A stretch of DNA of 64,000 bases from Bdellovibrionales bacterium (GCA_018266335.1 JAFEAR010000090.1:1-64000), one strand, 5' to 3'. Positions 26,037 through 34,818 are shown, counted from the first letter of the stretch. A program made the numbers and translations. Notes: generated by a model not told the origin, from the sequence alone.

Positions 26037-26937
26037 AGTCGACTCCTTCGCACATGCGCGACTTAGCGCGGAGTTTGTCCATCAGGGGCGTGCCCATTTT
26101 TTTAATGTACATCGCGCGGTCTTTGCAGCCGTGCACAAATTCATCCAGGTAGTTTTTGTAGGTCTCCGGGTTGCGCGAAATATCTTCCCACTGCACGTAA
26201 AAATCGTTGTCGCGGTCGTAATAACCCTGCACGTAGCTGGGATGACAACCGAAGGGCTCGTGCACCACGTGACTCACAATGATTTCGGGAATGAGCGTGC
26301 GGTTCGGATCGCGGCGAATGACGGCCGTGTCCACAATTTCCTCGGCCACGATGATTACTTTTTTGGCCGAGAAGGCCACTTCTTTTTGCGAAGCCATCAG
26401 ACCCCACACCTGTGCGTTGCCGTGCTTGTCGGCGCGCTGGCAGTGAATAATGGCAACGTCCGGATGAATAGCCGGAACAGTGGCGAGTTCTTGCCCCGTG
26501 TACGGGCACTTCACGGTCTTAATGAGCGGGTTCGAGGCCGGAATATCCGAGCCGCGGTAGTTGTTCAGCGTCCAAAAGGGCAGTCCGGCGCTTCCGGCCA
26601 AAAAACGCGCCACCATGCCGAAGTGCGAGTATTCTTCGAGTTCGATGCGCTCGGTAGAGCTCTTCTCCGAACGGCGTCGAAGCGCGTGCAAACTTCCCAC
26701 TCCGGGGTTGCCAGCCCAGCTGAAGATCATTTTTTTTACGCAACCGGCCTCGATCATTTGGTCGTAAACCAAGTCGGGCGTGAGGCGAATGGCCGTAAGA
26801 TCTTTAATGCCCTGCCGAATGATTTCGTGACCCGCGGCAAAGCAAATGAGGTGCGTAAAGCCATCCACAATCACACTCGAACCCGAGTGCACACTCTGGC
26901 GAACGGCTTCCTGCATGGAACACAGTTTAGATTTCAT
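26026..26937 (-). CDS. CoA-transferase family I, alpha subunit
   Basis: The 303-residue protein belongs to the AtoD/GctA-like family (COG1788). VHSGSSVIVDGFTH with its glycine loop, the central FSWAGNPGVGSLHALRR and HPDVAIIHCQRADKHGNAQVWG are characteristic of GctA-type alpha subunits. It partners the following beta subunit (11-nt overlap) and starts 3 nt after the preceding aminotransferase. The pair should move CoA onto a carboxylic acid made by the upstream enzymes. The acid is not identified; a dicarboxylate or 3-oxo acid would fit the family. Confidence 0.88.
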   Translation of the reverse strand: MKSKLCSMQEAVRQSVHSGSSVIVDGFTHLICFAAGHEIIRQGIKDLTAIRLTPDLVYDQMIEAGCVKKMIFSWAGNPGVGSLHALRRRSEKSSTERIELEEYSHFGMVARFLAGSAGLPFWTLNNYRGSDIPASNPLIKTVKCPYTGQELATVPAIHPDVAIIHCQRADKHGNAQVWGLMASQKEVAFSAKKVIIVAEEIVDTAVIRRDPNRTLIPEIIVSHVVHEPFGCHPSYVQGYYDRDNDFYVQWEDISRNPETYKNYLDEFVHGCKDRAMYIKKMGTPLMDKLRAKSRMCEGVDYGF

Positions 26938-26940
26938 GAC

Positions 26941-28299
26941 CTACAGGCCCAGCTTAGCGCCGTGCTTCTGGTTCAATTCCGTCATGCACTCGTCCAACAG
27001 TTTGAGCGCCGTTTTGATTTCGTGCTCGTTGATCACGAGCGGCGGTGCAAAGCGAATGGTCGATTTACCGCAGGACAGCAGCAGCATGCCCTTGGTGAAG
27101 GCCAGTTGCTCCAAATCGCCTACGTAGTCGGCGGCCGGTGCCTTAGTGGCAGGGTGAACGAACTCCGCACCCACCATCAGGCCCACACCGCGTACATCGC
27201 CCAGCACTTTGTGCTTCTTCTGCAAATCGCGCAGGCCGCTCATGAGCACTTCGCCCATCTTGGTCACATGACCCATCATGGGCTCTACGATTTCGAGCGT
27301 AGCAATCGCCGCCGCACAGCACACGGGGTTGCCCGCGTAGGTGCTGCCGTGACTGGCGCGCGGCCAGGTCATGATACTTTCCTTAGCGATGATCGCGCCA
27401 ATGGGCATGCCCGAGGCGATGCCCTTGGCGGATAAGATAACGTCCGGCGCTACATCGTAAACTTCACACGCAAACATTTTGCCCGTGCGACCGATGCCCG
27501 ATTGGACTTCGTCGAACACGAGCACGATGCCGTGCTTGTCGCAGATCGCGCGCAAATCCTGAAGGAATTTTTTGGGCGGCATCACGTAGCCGCCCTCGCC
27601 CAAAATGGGCTCCACAAAAATGGCGGCCACTTCTTTAGGATCCAAATGACTCGGGAACCAATCGGTTTCCAGCGCCGTAGCGCAGGTGCAACTCTTTTCG
27701 CAGAAACTAGCCTCGTTCTTGTAAGCGCAGCGGTACGGATAAGCGTAGGGAATGTGCAGCACGTTGGGCATGAGCGGTCCAAAGAATGCACGCTGTGTGA
27801 CCTTCGAAGAGTTTAGCGAAATCGCGCCCATAGTGCGGCCATGGAAAGCGCCCTTGAACGCAATGATGTACGGGCGCTTGGTGTGGTGCCGCGCCAGCTT
27901 GATGGCGCCTTCCACGGCCTCGGTGCCCGAGTTGGTGAGGAAGATTTTTTTGGGGCCCATCTTGGGCACGTAGCCCGCGAGTTTTTCGCAGAGCTTAGCG
28001 AAGCTGTCGTAGTAAAAATCGGTCGGGCAAATGTGCAGGAACTTGTCGGCCGCATCTTTAATGGCCTGCACCACTTTGGGATGCGAATGGCCTGTCGACG
28101 TAACGGCAATGCCCGCCATCATGTCCAAAAAGCGGTTGCCATCGACATCGTAAACCCAAGGGCCTTCGCCCCGCTCCATCACGAGCGGATACTCCTTGAT
28201 GTACGAGGGCGAGCTGTATTTGCGATCGAGGTCGATGATCGCTTTGGCTTTGGGGCCGGGAAGTGCGGTTTTGATTTCGGGATTCAATTGTTGAGCCAT
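26941..28299 (-). CDS. Class III (omega-amino acid) aminotransferase, 4-aminobutyrate type
   Basis: This is a 452-residue PLP enzyme. TNSGTEAVEGAIKLAR (phosphate/cofactor), VFDEVQSGIGRTGK (cofactor Asp) and the Schiff-base Lys292 in LSAKGIASGMP are intact. The N-terminal LPGPKAKAIIDLD motif resembles the archaeal/Thermococcales subgroup annotated as GABA or omega aminotransferases and racemases. A Cys-rich insert (RCAYKNEASFCEKSCTCA) near residues 195-215 is unusual and could bind metal. The likely reaction is transfer of a terminal amine to 2-oxoglutarate, giving a semialdehyde for the neighbouring dehydrogenase. It is 15 nt from the ALDH gene. Confidence 0.88.
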   Translation of the reverse strand: MAQQLNPEIKTALPGPKAKAIIDLDRKYSSPSYIKEYPLVMERGEGPWVYDVDGNRFLDMMAGIAVTSTGHSHPKVVQAIKDAADKFLHICPTDFYYDSFAKLCEKLAGYVPKMGPKKIFLTNSGTEAVEGAIKLARHHTKRPYIIAFKGAFHGRTMGAISLNSSKVTQRAFFGPLMPNVLHIPYAYPYRCAYKNEASFCEKSCTCATALETDWFPSHLDPKEVAAIFVEPILGEGGYVMPPKKFLQDLRAICDKHGIVLVFDEVQSGIGRTGKMFACEVYDVAPDVILSAKGIASGMPIGAIIAKESIMTWPRASHGSTYAGNPVCCAAAIATLEIVEPMMGHVTKMGEVLMSGLRDLQKKHKVLGDVRGVGLMVGAEFVHPATKAPAADYVGDLEQLAFTKGMLLLSCGKSTIRFAPPLVINEHEIKTALKLLDECMTELNQKHGAKLGL

Positions 28300-28314
28300 C
28301 GTCGAGTTCCTTTA

Positions 28315-29871
28315 CTATTCCATTCGGGTTTGCGATTGCTCGCGCATGAATTGAGCTACGTAGTACGGGCCACAGCCCCCCTTGCCGGTGGAGCCACTGT
28401 TCTTCCAGCCGCAGAAGGCCTGCACGCCGGGCCAGGCACCCGTTGTGGCGCCCGTGCGACGGTTAGAGTAGAGCACGCCGGCTTCGATGTTATCCATGAA
28501 GTATTCCACTTCATCTTTTTTCTCGCTGAAAAATCCTGCCGTCAGTCCATATTCGCAATCGTTCGCGAGTTGCAGCGCTTCGGGAAGCGTTTCGAATCCG
28601 TGGTAGGTGAGGAAGGGAAGAAACAACTCTTCGCGCGCCAAGCGGTGCTGGTGGCCAATTTCTACGAGCGTCGGCGCCACGAACCAGCCGTTCGCAAAGG
28701 CACCCGAACGAATATCGTTACCACCCAAATGAACCTTGCCATCGCGCTGCGCTTCTTTCGCCGCGGCCAAGTAACGCTCGTACGCCGTTTTGTTAACTAC
28801 GGGGCCCACGAAGGTGTCCTTGTCGAGTTGGTCGCCCACCTTGAGCGCTTTGGCTTTGGTGAGAATTTTTTCGAGCAGCGCAGCCTTAACGGAATTCTGC
28901 GCGTACACGCGCGACAGCGCGCTGCACTTTTGCCCGGACATGCCAAATGCTGAACGCACAATGCCGTCGGCGGCTTTGTCGAGGTCGGCATCCTTGCTCA
29001 CAATGCACGGATTTTTACCGCCGAGTTCCAGGAAACAGGGCTTGGGCGAATCCTTCATGAAGTTGTGCATGATTTCCATGCCCACGCGCTTGCTGCCCGT
29101 GAACACGATGCCATCGACTTGCGGATGCCGCAGCAATCCGTTGCCGATTTCCGAGCCCGTGCCGTGAATCAACTGAAACACGCCTTCGGGCAGGCCGGCG
29201 TCGCGGAAACATTCATAAATTTTTTCGCCGCACCAGGGAGTGTCCTGACTGGGTTTGAGGATCACGGTGTTGCCGCCCAGTAGGGCGCCACCACTCATGC
29301 CCACAGCCAAAGCCACCGGAAAGTTAAAGGGCGCAATCACGCCAAAAACGCCGAAGGGCTTCAGCACACTCAAAGTTTTTTCGTTGGGCGAGAGCGCGGC
29401 GAGCGGACGCGAGAAGCCATTGGATTCCTCGAGCTGGCCCGAATAGTAGCGCAGCAAATCGGCCGATTCTTCTACATCGCCCAAAGCTTCGATGCGGTTT
29501 TTGCCCACTTCCAGACACATGATGGCGGCAATTTCCATGCGGCGCTGCGAGAGCAAATCGGCCGCGCGGCGCATGATCTTGGCCCGTTCTTGCCACGGCG
29601 TACGGCCCCAAGTTTTTTGGGCCTTCTTAGAAACTTCCACCGTGCGGTCGAGTTGGGCGAGCGGCGTGATGTGAAACTTAGCCAGCAGCTGGCGCGTATC
29701 GGCGGGGTTGTAGTCTTCAATAAAGTGGCCGGTCTTAACGGCCTTGCCATCGATCCACGACGGAAACTCGGAACCGAATTTGGTCTTCACGTTTGCCAAA
29801 GCGGCATCGAACTCCTTGTGGAGTTCGGTCATGTCCGCGTTCAAAACGGAGTAGGTAATTTTGAATGCCAT
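28315..29871 (-). CDS. Aldehyde dehydrogenase, 1-pyrroline-5-carboxylate dehydrogenase-like
   Basis: The 518-residue NAD(P)-dependent ALDH has the catalytic Cys316 in GMSGQKCSALSR, the general-base Glu in FLELGGKNP and the PFNFPVAL, FTGSKRVG cofactor loops. The N-terminal extension (residues 1-50) and the C-terminal NSGSTGKGG...YYVAQF anchor segment resemble P5C dehydrogenases and other semialdehyde enzymes. The expected step is oxidation of the semialdehyde made by one of the two adjacent aminotransferases to the acid. The genuine substrate (glutamate, succinate, glutarate or aminoadipate semialdehyde) is not decidable from sequence. Confidence 0.88.
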   Translation of the reverse strand: MAFKITYSVLNADMTELHKEFDAALANVKTKFGSEFPSWIDGKAVKTGHFIEDYNPADTRQLLAKFHITPLAQLDRTVEVSKKAQKTWGRTPWQERAKIMRRAADLLSQRRMEIAAIMCLEVGKNRIEALGDVEESADLLRYYSGQLEESNGFSRPLAALSPNEKTLSVLKPFGVFGVIAPFNFPVALAVGMSGGALLGGNTVILKPSQDTPWCGEKIYECFRDAGLPEGVFQLIHGTGSEIGNGLLRHPQVDGIVFTGSKRVGMEIMHNFMKDSPKPCFLELGGKNPCIVSKDADLDKAADGIVRSAFGMSGQKCSALSRVYAQNSVKAALLEKILTKAKALKVGDQLDKDTFVGPVVNKTAYERYLAAAKEAQRDGKVHLGGNDIRSGAFANGWFVAPTLVEIGHQHRLAREELFLPFLTYHGFETLPEALQLANDCEYGLTAGFFSEKKDEVEYFMDNIEAGVLYSNRRTGATTGAWPGVQAFCGWKNSGSTGKGGCGPYYVAQFMREQSQTRME

Positions 29872-29905
29872 AGGTGCCTGACCCTATGGCATTCGGGCAC
29901 CTATT

Positions 29906-31252
29906 TCAAACCGGGAAGGATTGAATCACGCGGGCCAAAGTATCTACGATTTCGTCGGCTTGCGTGGTGGTGATGTTGAGCGGCGGTCCGAGCATCACGA
30001 GGTCACCATTGACCCCATCGGCGTGCCCCACATTGGGCCACATAATGAGTCCCGATCCAAAGGCGTGTTCGACAAATTTCTCAATAAATTTACGGGTGCG
30101 ATCAAAAGGCACCTTAGATTTTTTGTCGTCCACGAACTCCACACCGGCAAAGAGCCCCAGGCCTTCGACGTTGCCAACGTGCGGCAAGGGCAAGATGCGC
30201 TCGCGTAGGGCACGTTGAAAATGGACGCCCACTTTAGCGGCGTTTTCAATAACCCGGTGTTTATCCATGTAGTTCAGCACGGCCAAGCCCGTGGCCACCA
30301 TGGACGGCGCCTGCATGTAGGTTTGCGCGTGCATAAAGTAGCCCGAGCCCTGTTTCATTTCGCGCACGTGAGCATCGCGCACAAGGACGGCACTCAGGGC
30401 CACGTAGCCCGAATTCAGTCCCTTACCCATGACGAGCAAGTCGGGCTCCAAACCAAAATGCTCGCAGGCGTAGAACTTACCGGTGCGGCCGGCCCCGCAC
30501 ATGACTTCGTCGGCAATCATGAGGATGCCATGCTGGCGACAAAGCTTTTGAATGCGATCGAAGTATCCGGGCGGAGGCACACTGGCCCCGGCCGAAGATC
30601 CAATCACGGGTTCAAAAATAAAGGCCGCAATTGTTTCGGACCCCTCGGCGTTGATGACGTCTTCGAATTGGCGGGCATAGTACTCGCCACCATCGCGCGC
30701 GTAGTCGGCCACGGGAGCGCGGTAACCGTAGGGAGCGGGCACCATGACCACGTCGCTGAGCAAGGGGCCGTAGAATTTTTTGTAGTGATTGCGTGCAGAC
30801 GCGGACAGGGCAAAGAGAGTGTTGCCGTGGTACCCGGGCGTACGCGCCACAACTTTGGTGCGCTGCCCTTGCCCACGCTCTACCCACAATTGCCGCGCGA
30901 ATTTAATGGCGGCCTCGTTGGCCTCGGAACCCGAGCTCAAGAAAAAGGCGCGGTCCAAACCCTTGGGCGCCATGGAGGTTAAGCGCGAGGCTAAATCCTC
31001 GGCCGCCTGCGAGGTAAACTGCGTGCCGTTCACGTAGGCCACACGCTGCATTTGGGCCGTGATGCCTGCCACGACTTCTTGGTTGCCGTGGCCTACGCTC
31101 ATAACGAGCGCGCCGCCCGAAGCGTCGATGTATTTTTTGCCGGCTTTATCGAAGAGGTACAGGCCCTCGCCCCGATCAATGACCGGAAAGCTCCGGCTCA
31201 AATTGCGCAAAAGAACGTGGCCATCGGGGTATTTTACGGAGTCGGCTGACAT
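29906..31252 (-). CDS. Class III aminotransferase
   Basis: The start at 31252 (MSADSVKYPDG) or 31261 is preferred over 31306, because the latter would overlap the divergent thiolase start. The 448-residue PLP enzyme has LSSGSEANEAAIKFAR, ADEVMCGAGRTGK and the Schiff-base Lys (about 277) in VMGKGLNSG. Sequence style resembles the omega-amino acid:pyruvate transaminase/DAPA subgroup (YVNGTQFTSQAAEDLA). It is the first gene of the minus-strand operon, ahead of the ALDH by 34 nt, so the pathway has two amine-removing enzymes, as expected for a diamine or diamino acid, or for two parallel substrates. Confidence 0.87.
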   Translation of the reverse strand: MSADSVKYPDGHVLLRNLSRSFPVIDRGEGLYLFDKAGKKYIDASGGALVMSVGHGNQEVVAGITAQMQRVAYVNGTQFTSQAAEDLASRLTSMAPKGLDRAFFLSSGSEANEAAIKFARQLWVERGQGQRTKVVARTPGYHGNTLFALSASARNHYKKFYGPLLSDVVMVPAPYGYRAPVADYARDGGEYYARQFEDVINAEGSETIAAFIFEPVIGSSAGASVPPPGYFDRIQKLCRQHGILMIADEVMCGAGRTGKFYACEHFGLEPDLLVMGKGLNSGYVALSAVLVRDAHVREMKQGSGYFMHAQTYMQAPSMVATGLAVLNYMDKHRVIENAAKVGVHFQRALRERILPLPHVGNVEGLGLFAGVEFVDDKKSKVPFDRTRKFIEKFVEHAFGSGLIMWPNVGHADGVNGDLVMLGPPLNITTTQADEIVDTLARVIQSFPV

Positions 31253-31284
31253 AGCCTGCATGAGCTTAGCCCAAAACTGTGTGG

Positions 31285-31296
31285 TAAACAGGGGGC
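31285..31296 (+). promoter_or_regulatory. Extended -10-like element directly before the thiolase ATG
   Basis: TGG precedes TAAACA (31285-31290), giving an extended -10; exactly 6 nt (GGGGGC) separate it from the ATG at 31297. A start of transcription at about the A of ATG would give a leaderless mRNA. Confidence 0.45.
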
Positions 31297-32487
31297 ATGC
31301 CTGCACAAGTTAAATCCTCCTTCCCGCAACCACTCTACTTGGGCGCCGCAACCCGTTCGCCTATTGGTAAATTCGGCGGCACGCTGAAGCGTTTAAGTGC
31401 CCCCGAACTCGCTGCCCTTACGCTGCAAGAAGGCATGCGCCGCGCCGGCGGAGCACCGGCACCCGACTACGTACTCATGGGCCATGCCCGCCAAGCCGGC
31501 ACGGGCCCCAACACCGCACGGCAAGCCGGCATGAAGGCAGGCCTGGCGGAAAATGTTCCGGCCATGACCCTCAACCAGGCTTGCGCTTCGGGCATGTCGG
31601 CCATCATTAACGGTTTAGAAAAACTCGCGCTGGGCCGCGCGCAAAACGTGTGGGCCGGCGGCGTGGAGAGCATGTCCAACACGCCTTACTTTTTGATGCA
31701 GGCCCGTTGGGGCCAAAAAATGGGCAACGGCCAAATCGTGGACGGCATGACGAAGGACGGATTTTTCTGTCCTATGTCGGACATGGTCATGGGCGAAACT
31801 GTGGAGCGATTCTTGGTGCCCGAGTTCGGTGTCACTCGCGCCGAGCAGGATGCCTACGCGCTGACCTCGCAGCAACGTGCCGATGCCGCATGGAAAGCCG
31901 GACTCTTTAACCAGGAAACTTTTGAAATTCCGGCCGAAGGTAAAAATCCCGGCCTGAAGTACGACGAACATTTGCGCGGCGATTCGACCCTCGAAAAACT
32001 CGCCAAGCTTGCGCCGGTCTTCGACCCCAAGGCGGGCACCATCACGGCCGGCAACTCGAGCGGCATTGTGGACGGCGCCGCGTGGATGCATCTGTCGAAC
32101 ACCAAGCATGCCCACGCTCAACTCGAAGTGCTGGACTACGAAGTGGTCGCCATTGATCCGCGCCGCATGGGCGTAGCGCCCGTGCCCGCGATTCAAAAGC
32201 TATTGGCCCGCCATAAACTGCAGGTGACCGACCTGGAGGCCGTGGAAATTAACGAGGCCTTCGCGGCCCAAGTGATTTCGTGCCAACGCACCCTTAAAAT
32301 TCCGGCGGATAGACTCAACGTCCGCGGCGGCTCCATTGCCATTGGCCACCCCATTGGCGCCACCGGCGCACGCATCACCACCACGCTGACATATATTCTG
32401 AAGGGCAAACCCGGCGCGCTGGGAGTGGCCTCGATGTGCGTAAGTGGTGGCCACGGCGCCGCCATGCTCGTGCGCTCGCTAGGCTAA
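31297..32487 (+). CDS. Acetyl-CoA acetyltransferase (thiolase)
   Basis: The 396-residue type II thiolase has the acyl-accepting Cys96 in NQACASGMS, the His of GGSIAIGHPIGATGAR and the second catalytic Cys in CVSGGHG. It either condenses two acetyl-CoA or cleaves 3-oxoacyl-CoA. It is divergent from the aminotransferase/ALDH/CoA-transferase operon and shares its promoter region, which suggests that it supplies the final thiolytic cleavage of the acyl-CoA made there. No Shine-Dalgarno at normal spacing is present. Confidence 0.93.
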   Translation: MPAQVKSSFPQPLYLGAATRSPIGKFGGTLKRLSAPELAALTLQEGMRRAGGAPAPDYVLMGHARQAGTGPNTARQAGMKAGLAENVPAMTLNQACASGMSAIINGLEKLALGRAQNVWAGGVESMSNTPYFLMQARWGQKMGNGQIVDGMTKDGFFCPMSDMVMGETVERFLVPEFGVTRAEQDAYALTSQQRADAAWKAGLFNQETFEIPAEGKNPGLKYDEHLRGDSTLEKLAKLAPVFDPKAGTITAGNSSGIVDGAAWMHLSNTKHAHAQLEVLDYEVVAIDPRRMGVAPVPAIQKLLARHKLQVTDLEAVEINEAFAAQVISCQRTLKIPADRLNVRGGSIAIGHPIGATGARITTTLTYILKGKPGALGVASMCVSGGHGAAMLVRSLG

Positions 32488-32524
32488 ATGCGGCCGGCAT
32501 GTTACACACGTAAATTAGCAGCTT

Positions 32525-32608
32525 GCCCGGATGGTGGAATGGTAGACACGCTGGTCTTAGAAGCCAGTACCGCAAGGTGTGGAGGTTCAAGTCCTCTTCC
32601 GGGTACCA
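32525..32608 (+). tRNA. tRNA-Leu (anticodon UAG)
   Basis: An 84-nt class II tRNA folds cleanly: acceptor GCCCGGA/TCCGGGT (one G-U pair at the end), anticodon arm CTGGT-CTTAGAA-GCCAG with UAG anticodon, a long variable arm, TTCAAGT T-loop and an encoded CCA. It reads CUA and probably other CUN codons. A large inverted repeat follows at once. Confidence 0.96.
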
Positions 32609-32656
32609 TTTTTTGCGGCAAAGAGTGACTGACGTCACTCTTTGATCGCAAAAAAT
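32609..32656. terminator. Large inverted-repeat terminator after tRNA-Leu
   Basis: An 11-bp inner stem (32619-32629 / 32634-32644, loop TGAC) is nested in an outer pairing of TTTTTTGCG (32609-32617) with CGCAAAAAA (32648-32656 region). It is symmetrical, so it could stop transcription from either side; as a plus-strand terminator its T-run precedes rather than follows the stem. Confidence 0.65.
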
Positions 32657-32917
32657 CCCGAGCACAGGACAAAGGCCAGTAATGGCCGACTCCTGCGCGC
32701 AGGGGCCCAAGCCTGAACTCTCCCAAACATTAATACCGCATAGTCCCAGCATGCGACCTAACGAGCGAAGCAAGTTAGGAGCAAGTCAAACGTTCAACTC
32801 CAACACGCAGGACCCCAAACACTATGTGCATTTGTCTCTAATCTGTGACTTTCGCGGATCACTGCCCTACGGTTTTCGTACCTTGACTATCCGCACACCT
32901 GTGGCAAATTTGTTGTC
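32657..32917. other. Intergenic region without a recognised gene
   Basis: About 260 nt lie between the inverted repeat and the next gene. They contain short self-complementary segments (GGCCAGTAATGGCC, CCTGCGCGCAGG and CTAAC...GTTAG) and a TTGACT near 32883 that could be a -35 element for the downstream secreted-protein gene. I see no convincing coding frame. Confidence 0.5.
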
Positions 32918-33382
32918 ATGAAAAAATATTTTTTATTACTCGCCATTTCTTCCCCGGCCTTTGCCTTTGACTTCACAGGATGCCTCGAAGGTACGGGAGT
33001 GCAAAGGGATTCCAACGGCGCACCCCTGGCCCGTTGCACAACACGCGTAGAAGCCAAAATTACGGCCACGGATTTTACCTTCAACCAAATCACTGACTGC
33101 GGCGAAATGTCGCTTCCCGATATCTCGCTTCGAAATCTCATCGTTGAAGATGGAAAAATCTATAAAACTTTCAACGTCGCCAAAGTAATTGGCACCCTCG
33201 AAGTCGACTATGCCGAATTCAGCTCGCAGTTTTCATTTGTCGGCGACGAAACTGGCCGCACACGTTTGACGGGTCTTCAGAATGGAAATTTTGACCTAGT
33301 GCAGGTCTATACCAAGACCTCGGGTACGGGTTATCCGGTGGTTCGGAGCCTGGAAGCAGACCTTCACGTCTGCACTCACTAA
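32918..33382 (+). CDS. Small secreted protein of unknown function
   Basis: The 154-residue product has a classical signal peptide (MKKYFLLLAISSPAFAF, cleavage after AFA). The mature protein is strand-rich with four cysteines (GCLEG, ARCTT, DCGEM, HVCTH), consistent with a disulfide-stabilised periplasmic beta domain. No family was recognised. The gene lies alone behind tRNA-Leu. The hairpin after its stop has its T-run on the other side, so it serves the convergent GNAT locus rather than this gene. Confidence 0.75.
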   Translation: MKKYFLLLAISSPAFAFDFTGCLEGTGVQRDSNGAPLARCTTRVEAKITATDFTFNQITDCGEMSLPDISLRNLIVEDGKIYKTFNVAKVIGTLEVDYAEFSSQFSFVGDETGRTRLTGLQNGNFDLVQVYTKTSGTGYPVVRSLEADLHVCTH

Positions 33383-33392
33383 TTTAACGAAG

Positions 33393-33425
33393 TAAAAAGA
33401 GTGCAGAGGCCTGACTCTGCACTCT
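33393..33425 (-). terminator. Intrinsic terminator downstream of the GNAT locus
   Basis: An 11-bp stem (33398-33408 / 33415-33425, loop GCCTGA) is followed, reading the minus strand, by TTTTTAC. It closes the TIGR02147 regulator/GNAT transcription unit. Confidence 0.8.
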
Positions 33426-33452
33426 ACCGGCGCACCCAAGCCACGAGCGCTC

Positions 33453-33954
33453 TTACTCCGACGTCGGCGTAGCCCTAAGATCAAATTTCATATGCGGAAG
33501 AAACAAGTCGGGTTTGATTCTGGATTGCACTGTGCCGAGTTGAACGGCACCTAGCTTTTCGTAGAACCCAATTGCGTAGGGGTCGGCGGCGAGCCAGAAC
33601 TCGGTCCACTCTAGTTTCCGCGCTTCTTCGACCGCCCTCGCAAATAAGCACCTACCGATAGACTTCCCGATGAACTCCGGAAGAATCCACAGGTGATCCA
33701 AACGCGGTTCCCACCGTCCGCTCGGCAGTTTCCGCCACAAAGACGGGCCACTGTTCAACGTAAGCGGCATCCACCTTCAGTGCAGGCACGCATTTTTCAA
33801 GGTAGTGCGGAGGATACGGCCAGTGTGCTTTGGAGCGCATTGCGAGCGCACTCAGTTCTTGCACTTCATCTGTCCGTGCCGGCCGGATGGAAAAGCCAGG
33901 AGAGGATATCCACCGATCTCCCGAGTGGCTAAAACCGAAATTCTCCTCCGACAT
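33453..33954 (-). pseudogene. GNAT N-acetyltransferase split by a frameshift
   Basis: Two overlapping frames each encode half of one GNAT protein. The 5' frame (33954 down to about 33715) has FSIRPARTDEVQELSALAMRS and ends its meaningful part at WPVFVAETAERTVG. The 3' frame (about 33730 to 33453) resumes with GRWEPRLDHLWILPEFIG, the acetyl-CoA loop GKSIGRCLFARAVEEA and FYEKLGAVQLG. The strand between the two halves appears partly missing, so a short deletion with frame change is more likely than a single-base read error. The 5' start overlaps the stop of the TIGR02147 gene by 1 nt. As assembled, no intact enzyme can be made. Confidence 0.72.
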
Positions 33955-34754
33955 TAGACCTCGAAAAAATCTAAGTTAAGATTCATGAGTCGCTCTTCTT
34001 TCGATTCCTTAATTTTACCCGAGATCTCAGAGACAAACTCCGCCACGCGCTGACGCAAAGATTGCGCATCCTCTTCACTCAAAGTTACAACCAACGAAAG
34101 ATGAAGATCCTCGCCGGAGCGCTTAGCAGCGTTTTGCATGGCCTGCAGCCGCCAGTTGGAATGGTGCTGCAAAACGAAGGATGATTCTTTGTCGATAAAG
34201 AGATATCGAGATCCTGCTTCGAATTTTCCGGCCCGTTCGGTGACGAGCTGGCGTGAAGTTAGAAAATCTAACACCGCAACAATGCGGGCCGAAGGTTGCG
34301 CAAGACGCTGCGCAATCGACTCAACCGTTCGGTACTTAGGAATCGTCACAAGCATGTGCACGGCCGAGTAGATGTAACTGCCATAATAAATGGCCTTATC
34401 CGCGTCGCTGAGTTCTTCGCTAATGTTAACCCGTTTTTTGAGCTGTAGGGATTGGGTGCGTTTTTGCTCTAGCAGTCTAGCAAAGAGCCTTCGTGCCCCC
34501 GGCGTTCCGGCGCGCGCCCACTCCACGAGCCATACGAAGTATTCGGTTTCGTCGCTGCCCAAGGCAAAGTGCCTCGCAACGGCCTCCGCCTGGTCCACAC
34601 TCAAATGTCGATCGCCGTTCAAAACATGCGACACGTAAGCCGCCTGGCACGCTATTGCCTGAGCAAGTCGCTGGCGCGCTCCATGACCTTCGACGCGGGT
34701 ACGTTCGATCAAATATCTTTTGTAGTCGGAGTGGGAGTAAATGGAGTCGCTCAT
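33954..34754 (-). CDS. TIGR02147-family (DUF4423) regulator
   Basis: The 266-residue protein begins SIYSHSDYKRYL and has the family pattern: an N-terminal helix-turn-helix (AQAIACQAAYVSHVLNGDRHLSVDQAEAVARHF), a following EYFVWLVEWARAGTPGARRLF segment, a central winged-helix-like region (KYRTVESIAQRL... VLDFLTSRQLV) and a C-terminal SRYLFIDKES/HHSNWRLQAM segment. The family is typical of Bdellovibrionota and Fibrobacteres and is presumed to be regulatory. It is coupled to a broken GNAT gene (1-nt overlap) and divergent from a secreted HExxH protein. An inverted repeat at 34805-34818 may be its operator. Confidence 0.88.
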   Translation of the reverse strand: MSDSIYSHSDYKRYLIERTRVEGHGARQRLAQAIACQAAYVSHVLNGDRHLSVDQAEAVARHFALGSDETEYFVWLVEWARAGTPGARRLFARLLEQKRTQSLQLKKRVNISEELSDADKAIYYGSYIYSAVHMLVTIPKYRTVESIAQRLAQPSARIVAVLDFLTSRQLVTERAGKFEAGSRYLFIDKESSFVLQHHSNWRLQAMQNAAKRSGEDLHLSLVVTLSEEDAQSLRQRVAEFVSEISGKIKESKEERLMNLNLDFFEV

Positions 34755-34804
34755 AAGCCTTTGAAACTAAACTCAAGCTAAAGTAATTTTTACTATTTGT
34801 AAAT

Positions 34805-34818
34805 TTTGATTTGTCAAA
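34805..34818. promoter_or_regulatory. Inverted repeat in the divergent intergenic region (candidate operator)
   Basis: TTTGA-N4-TCAAA lies in an AT-rich segment between the TIGR02147 regulator (start 34754) and the secreted HExxH gene (start 34925). Its position would suit an operator for autoregulation. Confidence 0.35.

Noticed and set aside
25900..27435. A 511-codon open frame on the plus strand opposite the CoA-transferase and aminotransferase genes
   Set aside because: It mirrors two well-supported minus-strand enzyme genes; its translation is rich in His/Arg/Gly with no domain, as expected of a high-GC antisense shadow.
27841..28953. A 370-codon plus-strand frame opposite the gabT-like and ALDH genes
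   Set aside because: It spans two genes on the other strand and shows no protein-like segment.
34647..34662. TGGCACGCTATTGCC as a sigma-54 promoter for the secreted HExxH gene
   Set aside because: The GG and GC doublets are 9 nt apart, not 10, the site is inside the regulator gene, and it lies about 270 nt from the start codon.
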